Source of the DNA: Nocardia sp.
Lineage (GTDB): Bacteria > Actinomycetota > Actinomycetes > Mycobacteriales > Mycobacteriaceae
Direction of reading: 5' to 3'
Assembly (NCBI GenBank): GCA_017354515.1
Contig: JAFMQT010000004.1
Coordinates: 1 to 25,774, forward strand
Length of the DNA: 25,774 nucleotides
Position 1 is the stretch's first letter. Each line of letters starts with the position of its first letter. Below are positions 6,075 through 13,638 of the stretch, piece by piece. The notes beneath the pieces are model-generated. The model made no database searches. It was not told where the DNA came from and was given only the letters and a program-made list of their open reading frames with translations. The position numbers and the translations under genes were made by a program.

Positions 6075-7817
6075 GTGACTGCTGTAGAGCCCCAGCCAGT
6101 CCCCAAAGTGGAAGCGACGCGGCCGTACCCAGCGCGGCTGGGTCCGAAGGGTTCCTTCATCTACAAGGCCGTCACCACGACCGACCCGAAGGTGCTCGGC
6201 GTCATGTATCTGGTGACCGCCATGTCGTTCTTCATGATCGGCGGCCTGATGGCGCTGCTGATGCGTGGTGAGCTCGCCCGTCCCGGACTTCAGTTCCTGT
6301 CGCCGGAACAGTTCAACCAGCTGTTCACCATGCACGGCACGATCATGCTGCTGTTCTACGCGACCGCGATCGTGTTCGGTTTCGCGAATATCGTGCTGCC
6401 GCTGCAGATCGGCGCACCCGACGTCGCCTTCCCGCGTCTGAACGCGTTCAGCTACTGGCTGTACCTGTTCGGCGCGACCATGGCGACCGCGGGCTTCATC
6501 ACCCCCGGTGGTGCGGCCGACTTCGGCTGGACCGCGTACACCCCGCTGTCGGATATCGTGCACTCCCCCGGGGTCGGCGCCGACCTGTGGATTCTGGGTC
6601 TGGCCGTCTCCGGTCTGGGCACCATCCTCGGTGGTGTCAACATGCTGACCACCGTGATCTGCCTGCGCTGCCCGGGTATGACCCTGTTCCGGATGCCGAT
6701 CTTCACCTGGAACATCGCCGTCACCAGTGTTCTGGTGCTGCTGGCCTTCCCGCTGCTGACCGCGGCGCTGATGGCGCTGGCCTACGACCGCCACCTGGGT
6801 GGTCACATCTACGACCCGGCCACCGGCGGTTCGCTGCTGTACCAGCACCTGTTCTGGTACTTCGGCCACCCCGAGGTGTACATCATCGCGCTGCCGTTCT
6901 TCGGCATCGTCTCGGAGGTCTTCCCGGTCTTCAGCCGTAAGCCGATCTTCGGTTACACCACCCTCGTCTACGCGACCCTGGGCATCGCCGCGCTGTCGAT
7001 CGCGGTGTGGGCGCACCACATGTACGCCACCGGCGCCGTGCTGCTGCCGTACTTCTCGTTCATGACCTTCCTGATCGCGGTCCCGACCGGTGTGAAGTTC
7101 TTCAACTGGATCGGCACCATGTGGAAGGGGCAGTTGACCTTCGAAACACCGATGTTGTGGTCGGTCGGCTTCCTGGTCACCTTCCTGTTCGGTGGTCTGT
7201 CGGGTGTCATCCTGGCCAGCCCTCCGCTGGACTTCCACGTGTCCGACAGCTACTTCGTGGTGGCGCACTTCCACTACGTGCTCTTCGGCACCATCGTGTT
7301 CGCCACCTTCGCCGGCATCTACTTCTGGTTCCCGAAGATGACCGGACGGATGATGGACGAGCGCCTGGGCAAGTGGCACTTCTGGGCCACGATGGTCGGC
7401 TTCCACACCACCTTCCTGGTGCAGCACTGGCTGGGCGCGGAGGGTATGCCGCGTCGTTACGCCGACTACCTGCCCACCGATGGTTTCACCACGCTGAACA
7501 CCATTTCCACGATCGGCGCCTTCATCCTCGGTGCCTCGACGTTGCCGTTCGTCTGGAACGTCTTCAAGAGTTACCGCTATGGCGAGGTCGTGACCGTCGA
7601 TGATCCGTGGGGCTACGGCAACTCGCTGGAATGGGCGACCACCTGCCCGCCGCCGCGGCACAACTTCTACGAACTGCCGCGGATCCGGTCCGAGCGTCCG
7701 GCCTTCGAACTGCACTACCCGCATATGGTGGAGCGGATGCGGGCCGAGGCGCATGTGGGCTGGGGTTCCAAGGCCCACCAGGTATCCGAGACCGAGCTCG
7801 AGAAGGTGTCGAGCTAG
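6075..7817 (+). CDS. ctaD: Cytochrome c oxidase subunit I (aa3-type)
   Basis: The catalytic membrane subunit of the haem-copper terminal oxidase, which reduces oxygen and pumps protons in the cytoplasmic membrane. It has 580 residues and about 12 helices. Seen ligands: haem a by H87 (TMHGT) and H400, haem a3 by H398 (VAHFHYVLFG), CuB by H265 (GHPEVY) and H314-H315 (WAHHMYATG). Y269 is placed for the His-Tyr link. The K-channel lysine K341 (PTGVKFFNW), D-channel D116 and E267 are present. The usual TTDHK near the N-terminus reads TTDPK. The GTG at 6075 is set by AGGAGG at 6065-6070, although the spacing is only four bases. Subunits II and III are elsewhere. It is divergent from fecB and followed by a strong hairpin. 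Confidence 0.98.
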   Translation: MTAVEPQPVPKVEATRPYPARLGPKGSFIYKAVTTTDPKVLGVMYLVTAMSFFMIGGLMALLMRGELARPGLQFLSPEQFNQLFTMHGTIMLLFYATAIVFGFANIVLPLQIGAPDVAFPRLNAFSYWLYLFGATMATAGFITPGGAADFGWTAYTPLSDIVHSPGVGADLWILGLAVSGLGTILGGVNMLTTVICLRCPGMTLFRMPIFTWNIAVTSVLVLLAFPLLTAALMALAYDRHLGGHIYDPATGGSLLYQHLFWYFGHPEVYIIALPFFGIVSEVFPVFSRKPIFGYTTLVYATLGIAALSIAVWAHHMYATGAVLLPYFSFMTFLIAVPTGVKFFNWIGTMWKGQLTFETPMLWSVGFLVTFLFGGLSGVILASPPLDFHVSDSYFVVAHFHYVLFGTIVFATFAGIYFWFPKMTGRMMDERLGKWHFWATMVGFHTTFLVQHWLGAEGMPRRYADYLPTDGFTTLNTISTIGAFILGASTLPFVWNVFKSYRYGEVVTVDDPWGYGNSLEWATTCPPPRHNFYELPRIRSERPAFELHYPHMVERMRAEAHVGWGSKAHQVSETELEKVSS

Positions 7818-7839
7818 TCCCGCTGTCCCATAGTCCCGG

Positions 7840-7871
7840 CGCGGCGGCTGTCCTGTGCGACGGCCGCCGCG
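7840..7871 (+). terminator. Terminator hairpin after ctaD
   Basis: CGCGGCGGC, 14 loop bases, GCCGCCGCG: a perfect 9-bp GC-only stem 22 bp after the ctaD stop. It separates ctaD from serB. No T-tract follows, as is common in high-GC actinobacteria. Confidence 0.5.
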
Positions 7872-7964
7872 TTCGGCGTTCGGGGGGACCTGAGACAATG
7901 ACCCGGCGCCGGCTCGGCGCCGGATGGTTCGCAGAATCTGTGCTGACTAGAAATGGAGTGGAGC

Positions 7965-9188
7965 GTGGGACCGGAGAAGACGGTGCTGATCACGGTCACC
8001 GGTCTCGACCGGCCCGGGGTGACTTCCGTTCTGCTGACCGCACTGTCGCGGCACGGGGTGAGCCTGCTCGATGTCGAGCAGGTCGTCATCCGGGGGCGCT
8101 TGACGCTCGGGGTCCTGGTGACCAGCCCGGCCGATCCCGAGGAACTACAGGATCAGCTCGAAGAGGCCATGGCGACAGTCGGCATGCAGGTCGATATCGA
8201 AGTCGGCGCCAATTCGGTGTCGGGAGCGCCGCTTTCGACGCACGCGGTGGTCGTACTGGGCAGTCCGGTGACCGCGCGGGCGTTCAGTGTCATCGCGCGC
8301 ACTCTGGCCGCGCAGGAGGCCAATATCGACTCCATCCGCGGTATCGCCGACTATCCGGTGACCGGCCTGGAACTGATGGTGACTGTCGCGAGCTCCTCGG
8401 CCGACGCGGAAACCCGGCTGCGGACCGCGCTGGCCGAGGTCGCCGCCCACGAGCGGGTCGACGTCGCGGTCGAGCGGGCGGGGCTGGCGCGGCGGGGGAA
8501 ACGGCTGATCGTCTTCGATGTGGATTCCACGCTCATCCAGGGCGAGGTGATCGAGATGCTGGCCGCGCACGCCGGGGTCGAGGACGAGGTCCGCAAGGTC
8601 ACCGAGGCGGCGATGCGCGGGGAGATCGATTTCGCCGAATCGTTGCGCCAGCGGGTGGCCACCCTGGCCGGTCTGAACGAGTCGGTGATCGATGAGGTAG
8701 CCGAGCGGATCGAGCTCACTCCGGGCGCCCGCACCACCATTCGTACCCTGCGTCGGCTGGGATTTCGCTGCGGAGTGGTTTCCGGCGGATTCCGGCAGGT
8801 CATCGAACCGCTGGCACACGAATTGGAATTGGACTTCGTGCAGGCGAACGTGCTCGAGGTGGTCGGGGGAACGCTGACCGGCAAGGTGATCGGCGAGATC
8901 GTGGATCGGCCGGCGAAAGCCGTCGCGCTGCGGCGTTTCGCGGCCGAGGCGGGGGTGCCGATGGATCAGACCGTCGCGGTCGGTGACGGCGCCAACGATA
9001 TCGATATGCTCAACGCGGCCGGTCTCGGTATCGCCTTCCAGGCCAAACCGGCGTTGCGTGAGGTCGCCGACACGGCTCTGTCGCATCCGTTCCTGGACGC
9101 GGTGCTGTTCATCCTCGGTGTCACCCGCGATGAAGTGGAAGCCGCCGACGCTCGCGACGGGGTGCTGCGTCGCGTGCCGCTGACCTGA
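7965..9188 (+). CDS. serB: Phosphoserine phosphatase, SerB2 type with tandem ACT domains
   Basis: Catalyses the last step of serine synthesis, phosphoserine to serine, in the cytosol. Residues about 6-80 and 93-168 are two ACT regulatory domains, as in M. tuberculosis SerB2. The HAD phosphatase domain follows: motif I DVDST at 185-189 (nucleophile D185, acid D187), motif II SGG near 273, the motif III lysine in RPAKAVAL, and motif IV GDGANDIDML near 340. The 407 residues match the actinobacterial family. The GTG at 7965 was preferred over the ATG at 7953 because GGAG at 7955-7958 sits six bases upstream and the N-terminus then matches SerB2 length. A TAGAAA at 7948-7953 may be its -10. It is followed after 13 bp by the PTH2-type gene and likely shares a transcript with it. 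Confidence 0.97.
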   Translation: MGPEKTVLITVTGLDRPGVTSVLLTALSRHGVSLLDVEQVVIRGRLTLGVLVTSPADPEELQDQLEEAMATVGMQVDIEVGANSVSGAPLSTHAVVVLGSPVTARAFSVIARTLAAQEANIDSIRGIADYPVTGLELMVTVASSSADAETRLRTALAEVAAHERVDVAVERAGLARRGKRLIVFDVDSTLIQGEVIEMLAAHAGVEDEVRKVTEAAMRGEIDFAESLRQRVATLAGLNESVIDEVAERIELTPGARTTIRTLRRLGFRCGVVSGGFRQVIEPLAHELELDFVQANVLEVVGGTLTGKVIGEIVDRPAKAVALRRFAAEAGVPMDQTVAVGDGANDIDMLNAAGLGIAFQAKPALREVADTALSHPFLDAVLFILGVTRDEVEAADARDGVLRRVPLT

Positions 9189-9201
9189 TTCCGGGATCGC
9201 C

Positions 9202-10068
9202 ATGACCGACTCGGATGCCGCCGCACCCGCACACCCCGGAACGCGTGAGCAGCCGCCGCGGTTCGACGCGGGATTTCGCGCCCGCCACGCGGAATTGGCG
9301 CTCGGCTACGGCGGCGGGGGCGATCCGGCCGAGCCCGACCTGGTCCAGGCCATGCAGATGGTGCTGCATATCCCCAAAGTCGATCCGCCGCAACGGAGTT
9401 CACTGCTGGAGGCAGCGGCGGCGGCCGTGGTGTCGCTCTGCCTGGATCCGCGGGTGGGCGCGGGCGGGGAATGGGAATCGCGGTATCTGAACTGGAAGCG
9501 GTCGCGAATCCGCAAGGTGGCGCGGCGGGCGCGCGGTGCGCAGTGGATCAGCGCGGCCGAGGTCGACGGGGTCACCGTCGAGGCGGGCGGTGCGCTGGCA
9601 CGGGCGCTGGTTCCCGGCCCGGTCGGCGCGATCGATCCGAGGATTCGCAAACTGCAGATCGGCGGCACCGATCTCGAACCCGACCAGCCGGCCGCGCCGG
9701 ATCCGGAACTTCCTGTGCTGTGGGTGAATTCGGCGCTGGGGATGTCGGTCGGCAAGGCCGCGGCGCAGGTCGGGCACGCGAGTATGCTGCTGGCCGGTGC
9801 GATGTGCGCCGAGCGCGCGTTCGCATGGGCCCGGAGCGGATTCCGCTGTGCGGTGCGCGAGGCGGATGCGGACATGTGGTCCGGGTTGTGCGCGAGGGCC
9901 GGGCGCGACGACGTACCGGAGACCGTGGCCGCGGTGCGCGATGCCGGCTTCACCGAGGTCGCCCCCGGTTCGATGACCGTCATCGCCCTCGCACCCGGAC
10001 CACCCGACGGCAATCTCAGTTCGGCAATGAATGATTCGGATCGCGATCGAACGGGCGGCGGACTATGA
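9202..10068 (+). CDS. PTH2-type peptidyl-tRNA hydrolase domain protein with long N-terminal extension
   Basis: A 288-residue cytosolic protein. The C-terminal third, about 170-270, matches the PTH2 fold: LWVNSALGMSVGKAAAQVGHA (173-193), where the glycine-lysine stretch and H192 are typical, and an end strand GSMTVIALAPGPPD. PTH2 enzymes release peptides from stalled peptidyl-tRNA. Stand-alone bacterial and archaeal PTH2 proteins are about 115-120 residues. Here about 165 residues precede the domain, rich in alanine and arginine with a basic patch (WKRSRIRKVARRAR, 98-111) that could touch RNA. This N-terminal part is not recognised. The start ATG at 9202 has only a weak ribosome site, 13 bp after serB. 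The stop overlaps the ABC ATPase start (ATGA), so the two are translationally coupled. I recall no counterpart at this place in M. tuberculosis. Confidence 0.8.
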   Translation: MTDSDAAAPAHPGTREQPPRFDAGFRARHAELALGYGGGGDPAEPDLVQAMQMVLHIPKVDPPQRSSLLEAAAAAVVSLCLDPRVGAGGEWESRYLNWKRSRIRKVARRARGAQWISAAEVDGVTVEAGGALARALVPGPVGAIDPRIRKLQIGGTDLEPDQPAAPDPELPVLWVNSALGMSVGKAAAQVGHASMLLAGAMCAERAFAWARSGFRCAVREADADMWSGLCARAGRDDVPETVAAVRDAGFTEVAPGSMTVIALAPGPPDGNLSSAMNDSDRDRTGGGL

Positions 10069-10952
10069 CTGATGGCGTGCATACCAACCACGTGGACGGC
10101 GAATCGAACGGAGCGACGCGGATGGAGCTGGTACCCGAGCCGGATCCGGACCTGCTGATCGATTTCACCAAGGTGACGGTGCGCCGTTCGGGTCGCAGGC
10201 TGGTCGGCCCGGTCACCTGGCAGGTGGAGCTGGATGAACGCTGGGTCGTCGTGGGCCCCAACGGTGCGGGCAAGACATCCCTGCTGCGGATGGCTTCGGC
10301 GGAGCTGTATCCGACCACGGGCACGGCCGTCCTGCTGGGCGAGCGGCTAGGCAAAACCGATATCAGTGAGCTCAAGCCGCGCATCGGACTGTCCTCGGCG
10401 GCGGTGGCCAGCCGGGTCCCGGCCGATGAGAAGGTGTCGGATCTGGTGGTGTCGGCGGGGTACGCCGTGCTGGGCCGCTGGCGGGAGAAATACGACCGGA
10501 TGGACACCGATCGCGCGGTCGAACTGCTCGAGTCCCTCGGCGCGGAACATCTCGCCGACCGCACTTACGGCACCCTGTCGGAAGGCGAGCGCAAGCGGGT
10601 GCTGATCGCGCGGGCCCTGATGACCGATCCGGAGCTGCTGCTGCTCGACGAACCGGGCGCCGGACTGGACCTGGGCGGCCGCGAGGAACTGGTGGAGCAG
10701 TTGGGCATCCTGGCCGCCGATCCGGACGCGCCGGCCACCGTTCTGGTCACCCACCACGTGGAGGAGATCCCGCCCGGTTTCACCCACGCACTGCTGTTGC
10801 GCGAGGGTGGGGTTGTGGCTCAGGGCCTGCTTCCGGATGTGCTGACCGCGGACAATCTCAGCGAGGCGTTCCGGCAGTCGATCGCGCTCGACCACGTCGA
10901 CGGACGGTATTTCGCTCGCCGGGCGCAGCCCTCGGGCCGGCATCGCAGCTGA
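10065..10952 (+). CDS. ABC transporter ATP-binding protein
   Basis: A 295-residue single-domain ABC ATPase. Walker A is GPNGAGKTS at 64-72, the signature is LSEGERKRV at 171-179, Walker B is LLLLDEP at 191-197 with catalytic E196, and the H-loop is in VTHH at 228-231. About 30 unusual residues precede the domain. No permease gene is adjacent, as also for the M. tuberculosis counterpart Rv3041c, so its partner and substrate are unknown. Overall it resembles iron-chelate, molybdate (ModF-like) or YbbL-type ATPases. The start ATG overlaps the PTH2 stop by 4 bp. A separate promoter drives the following Nudix gene. Confidence 0.95.
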   Translation: MTDGVHTNHVDGESNGATRMELVPEPDPDLLIDFTKVTVRRSGRRLVGPVTWQVELDERWVVVGPNGAGKTSLLRMASAELYPTTGTAVLLGERLGKTDISELKPRIGLSSAAVASRVPADEKVSDLVVSAGYAVLGRWREKYDRMDTDRAVELLESLGAEHLADRTYGTLSEGERKRVLIARALMTDPELLLLDEPGAGLDLGGREELVEQLGILAADPDAPATVLVTHHVEEIPPGFTHALLLREGGVVAQGLLPDVLTADNLSEAFRQSIALDHVDGRYFARRAQPSGRHRS

Positions 10953-10982
10953 GCGAATCTCGATCGGCGGCCGAGCAGGGGT

Positions 10983-10988
10983 TAAGGT
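10983..10988 (+). promoter_or_regulatory. -10 element (TAAGGT) of the Nudix gene
   Basis: TAAGGT ends six bases before the GTG at 10995, with no Shine-Dalgarno sequence between. A leaderless start is likely. Confidence 0.5.
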
Positions 10989-10994
10989 GCCGGA

Positions 10995-11828
10995 GTGAGT
11001 GATGCTGCTATCGAACCCCCAGCCGAGCCGGTGCCGACCAAGGATGCCTCGACGGTTCTGCTCGTTCGCGACGGTGCGTCCGGTCCGGAGATATTTCTGC
11101 AGCGGCGGGTCAAGGCGATGGCTTTCGCCGCGGGAATGACGGTATTTCCCGGCGGCGGTGTGAATCCCTCCGACGCGGGTGCCGAAATCGCGTGGGCCGG
11201 ACCGGATCCGAGTTGGTGGGGTCAGAAGTTCGGGGTCGACCGCGCGCGGGCGCAGGCACTGGTCTGCGCGGCCGTGCGGGAGACCTTCGAGGAGTGCGGG
11301 GTGCTGCTGGCCGGCCCGACCGCGGATTCGGTGGTCTCCGATACCGCTGTCCACCGCGAGGCGCGGTCCCGCCTGGAACGGCGCGAGCTGTCTCTGGGCA
11401 CCTTCCTGACCGAGGCGAATCTGGTGTTGCGCGCGGATCTGCTGCGGCCGTGGGACAACTGGGTCACGCCGACGGTGGAGCGTCGCCGTTATGACACCTA
11501 CTTCTTCCTGGCCGTCCTGCCCGACGGGCAGCGTGCCGACGGTGCCAGTTCCGAGACGCACGAGGTGGCCTGGCGCACCCCTGCACAGGCATTGGACAGG
11601 TGGCGAGCCGGACAGGATGTGCTGCTGCCGCCGACCTGGACGCAGCTGAGCACGATCGCCGAATTCACCTCCACCGCCGAGATTCTCGCCGCCGAGCGCA
11701 CGATCGCGCCGATTCAGCCGGTCTTCGAGACCATCGAAGGTAAACCGGTTCTGCAGTTCCCCGACAACGAGCGCTATTACGCCGGCGTACCGGATCCTTC
11801 GCTGCTGATGGGCTCCAAGCGCGACTGA
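10995..11828 (+). CDS. Nudix hydrolase, NUDT19/Rv3040c-like
   Basis: A 277-residue Nudix-fold pyrophosphohydrolase acting on nucleoside diphosphate-linked compounds; the exact substrate is unknown. Strand TVLLVRD (20-26) and FPGGGVNPSD (51-60) open the domain. The helix AAVRETFEECGVLL (92-105) supplies R95, E96, E99 and E100 of the Nudix signature. Some 30 residues are inserted between the glycine strand and this helix, so the classic 23-residue Nudix box is split, as in NUDT7/NUDT19-type proteins, some of which act on CoA derivatives. The GTG at 10995 is placed by a TAAGGT -10 six bases upstream. It corresponds in order to M. tuberculosis Rv3040c, and the next gene is a crotonase, so acyl-CoA chemistry is plausible. 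Confidence 0.92.
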   Translation: MSDAAIEPPAEPVPTKDASTVLLVRDGASGPEIFLQRRVKAMAFAAGMTVFPGGGVNPSDAGAEIAWAGPDPSWWGQKFGVDRARAQALVCAAVRETFEECGVLLAGPTADSVVSDTAVHREARSRLERRELSLGTFLTEANLVLRADLLRPWDNWVTPTVERRRYDTYFFLAVLPDGQRADGASSETHEVAWRTPAQALDRWRAGQDVLLPPTWTQLSTIAEFTSTAEILAAERTIAPIQPVFETIEGKPVLQFPDNERYYAGVPDPSLLMGSKRD

Positions 11829-11842
11829 CGGGATTCGCACAG

Positions 11843-11848
11843 TAGGCT
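11843..11848 (+). promoter_or_regulatory. -10 element (TAGGCT) of the enoyl-CoA hydratase gene
   Basis: TAGGCT ends six bases before the GTG at 11855, and no Shine-Dalgarno sequence is present. A leaderless start is likely. Confidence 0.5.
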
Positions 11849-11854
11849 CGCGCC

Positions 11855-12610
11855 GTGGCCGAATTCGTGACCGTGGACCGGGTGGAGGCGGGGATCGCAG
11901 TGCTGCGATTCGCGCGCCCGCCGCTGAATCTGATCGATCTGCAACTCGCGCTCGAGCTGTCGGAGGCCGCGGCGTCGGTCGCGGGAGATGATCGGGCGCG
12001 GGCGGTGGTCGTCTACGGCGACGAAAGGATCTTCAGCGCCGGCGACGAGTTGACCGAACTCGCCCGCTGGACCCCGGAGCAGGCCCGCCGGATCGCTCCC
12101 GATCTGCGGTCGGCACTGGGGTGCTTGAGCCGCATTCCGCAGCCTACGGTCGCCGCCATCACCGGCTATGCGGTCGGCGCAGGCCTGGAGTTGGCCCTGG
12201 GCGCCGATCACCGCCTGATCGGCGACAACGTCAAACTGGGGTTCCCGCAGATCCGCGCGGGGCTCATCCCACTGGCGGGTATCGACAGGCTGAACCGGCT
12301 GGTGGGGGCGGGAGCGGCCAAGGATCTGGTGTATACCGGTCGCTTCGTCGCCGCCGAGGAAGCCGCCCGGCTGGGCCTGGTGGACGAGGTCGTCGCTCCC
12401 GACGATGTATTCGCCGCGGCGGTGCGCTGGGCTCGCCGGTTCACCAACGGGCCGTCGCGGGCGCTGGCTGCCGCCAAATCGATCTTCGAGCAGGGACCGG
12501 ATCGGGCCGAGTCCGCGTGGGCCGAACTGTTCGCCACCGAGGACCGCGGCATCGGAACCCGCGCCTGCGCGGACGCCGGACCGGCGGCGGCGGAATTCGT
12601 GGGTCGCTGA
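11855..12610 (+). CDS. Enoyl-CoA hydratase/isomerase family protein, EchA17-like
   Basis: A 251-residue crotonase-fold enzyme of CoA-thioester metabolism. The oxyanion-hole segments are FSAGDEL (60-66) and GYAVGAGLELALGAD (104-118). Of the two catalytic glutamates of classical hydratases, the first is present (E112), but the second position reads PQI (131-133), placing Gln132 where Glu is usual. Hydration may therefore be weak, or the enzyme may do another crotonase reaction. Its position after the Nudix gene and before two methyltransferase-like genes matches echA17 (Rv3039c) of M. tuberculosis. The GTG at 11855 follows a TAGGCT -10 by six bases, so it has its own promoter. Length is normal for the family. 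Confidence 0.93.
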   Translation: MAEFVTVDRVEAGIAVLRFARPPLNLIDLQLALELSEAAASVAGDDRARAVVVYGDERIFSAGDELTELARWTPEQARRIAPDLRSALGCLSRIPQPTVAAITGYAVGAGLELALGADHRLIGDNVKLGFPQIRAGLIPLAGIDRLNRLVGAGAAKDLVYTGRFVAAEEAARLGLVDEVVAPDDVFAAAVRWARRFTNGPSRALAAAKSIFEQGPDRAESAWAELFATEDRGIGTRACADAGPAAAEFVGR

Positions 12611-12632
12611 CCCCATCGGGCCGGTCGATGGA

Positions 12633-12638
12633 TACGCT
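12633..12638 (+). promoter_or_regulatory. -10 element (TACGCT) of the methyltransferase gene
   Basis: TACGCT ends eight bases before the ATG at 12647, and no Shine-Dalgarno sequence is seen. A leaderless start is likely. Confidence 0.45.
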
Positions 12639-12646
12639 GTTCGATC

Positions 12647-13624
12647 ATGACCGCACGTGTTGACGATCCAGCGCCGAATCCGCACGCTACCGAGGCGCAG
12701 GTCCAGGCCGCGCTTGCCGACAACAAGCTCGCGCAGGTCCTTTACCACGACTGGGAAGCCGAGACCTACGACGACAAGTGGTCGATCTCCTACGACGAAC
12801 GGTGTATCGAATACGCGCGCGGCCGGTTCGACGCGGCCGTCCCGGATGCCCCGTTGCCGTATGAGCGGGCGCTGGAACTGGGCTGCGGCACCGGATTCTT
12901 CCTGCTGAACCTGATGCAGTCGGGGATCGCGAAATCCGGATCGGTCACCGATCTGTCGCCGGGCATGGTGAAGGTTGCCACCCGCAATGCCCAGCATCTC
13001 GGCTTGGATGTGGACGGCCGGGTCGCCGACGCCGAAACCATCCCCTACGACGACGACACCTTCGACCTGGTGGTGGGACACGCTGTGCTGCATCATATTC
13101 CGGATGTGGAGCAGGTGCTGCGTGAATGCCTGCGGGTGCTCCGGCCGGGCGGGCGTTTCGTCTTCGCCGGTGAACCGACCACCGTAGGCAACTTCTACGC
13201 CCGCAAACTGGGCCAGATCACCTGGAAGGTGACCACCGAGGTCACCAAACTGCCGTTCCTGTCGGACTGGCGCCGGCCGCAGGCCGAACTCGACGAGTCC
13301 TCGCGTGCGGCGGCCCTCGAGGCCGTGGTCGACCTGCACACCTTCGATCCCGCCGATTTGGAGAAGACCGCGCGCCGTGCCGGTGCGGTCCGCGTGCACG
13401 CGGAGACCGAGGAATTCGCCGCGGCCCTGTGGGGCTGGCCGGTGCGCACCTTCGAGGCCGCGGTGCCGGAGGAAAAGCTCACCTGGCGCTATCGGATGGC
13501 GCAGTACCGGGCGTGGCTGGAACTGAGCAAACTCGATGAGAAAGTGCTGCGGCATGTGGTGCCGCGCCAGTTCTTCTACAACGCCATCATCACCGGTGTG
13601 AAACCGGGTATCGCCGGAAGGTAG
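12647..13624 (+). CDS. Class I SAM-dependent methyltransferase, Rv3038c-like
   Basis: A 325-residue soluble methyltransferase. The Rossmann-type SAM site shows motif I LELGCGTGFF (76-85), the acidic residue D102 (VTDLSPGM), VADAETIPY (126-134) and the post-motif helix LRVLRPGGRFVFAG. This is the Methyltransf_11/25 type used for lipids, quinones and small molecules. The C-terminal 150 residues are aromatic and basic and do not show a motif I recognise. Order and length match Rv3038c of M. tuberculosis, whose substrate is not known to me. The start ATG is preceded by a TACGCT -10. The next gene starts 14 bp after the stop and is probably co-transcribed. Confidence 0.93.
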   Translation: MTARVDDPAPNPHATEAQVQAALADNKLAQVLYHDWEAETYDDKWSISYDERCIEYARGRFDAAVPDAPLPYERALELGCGTGFFLLNLMQSGIAKSGSVTDLSPGMVKVATRNAQHLGLDVDGRVADAETIPYDDDTFDLVVGHAVLHHIPDVEQVLRECLRVLRPGGRFVFAGEPTTVGNFYARKLGQITWKVTTEVTKLPFLSDWRRPQAELDESSRAAALEAVVDLHTFDPADLEKTARRAGAVRVHAETEEFAAALWGWPVRTFEAAVPEEKLTWRYRMAQYRAWLELSKLDEKVLRHVVPRQFFYNAIITGVKPGIAGR

Positions 13625-13638
13625 CGGCGCCCGGCCCG

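Noticed and set aside
6072..7898. A 608-codon open frame antisense to ctaD
   Set aside because: Its protein is rich in His, Arg, Gln and Gly with no domain. It mirrors a certain ctaD gene and is the usual by-product of high-GC codon use.
11777..13555. A 592-codon open frame antisense to the hydratase and methyltransferase genes
   Set aside because: It spans two well-supported genes and an intergenic promoter, and shows no recognisable domain.
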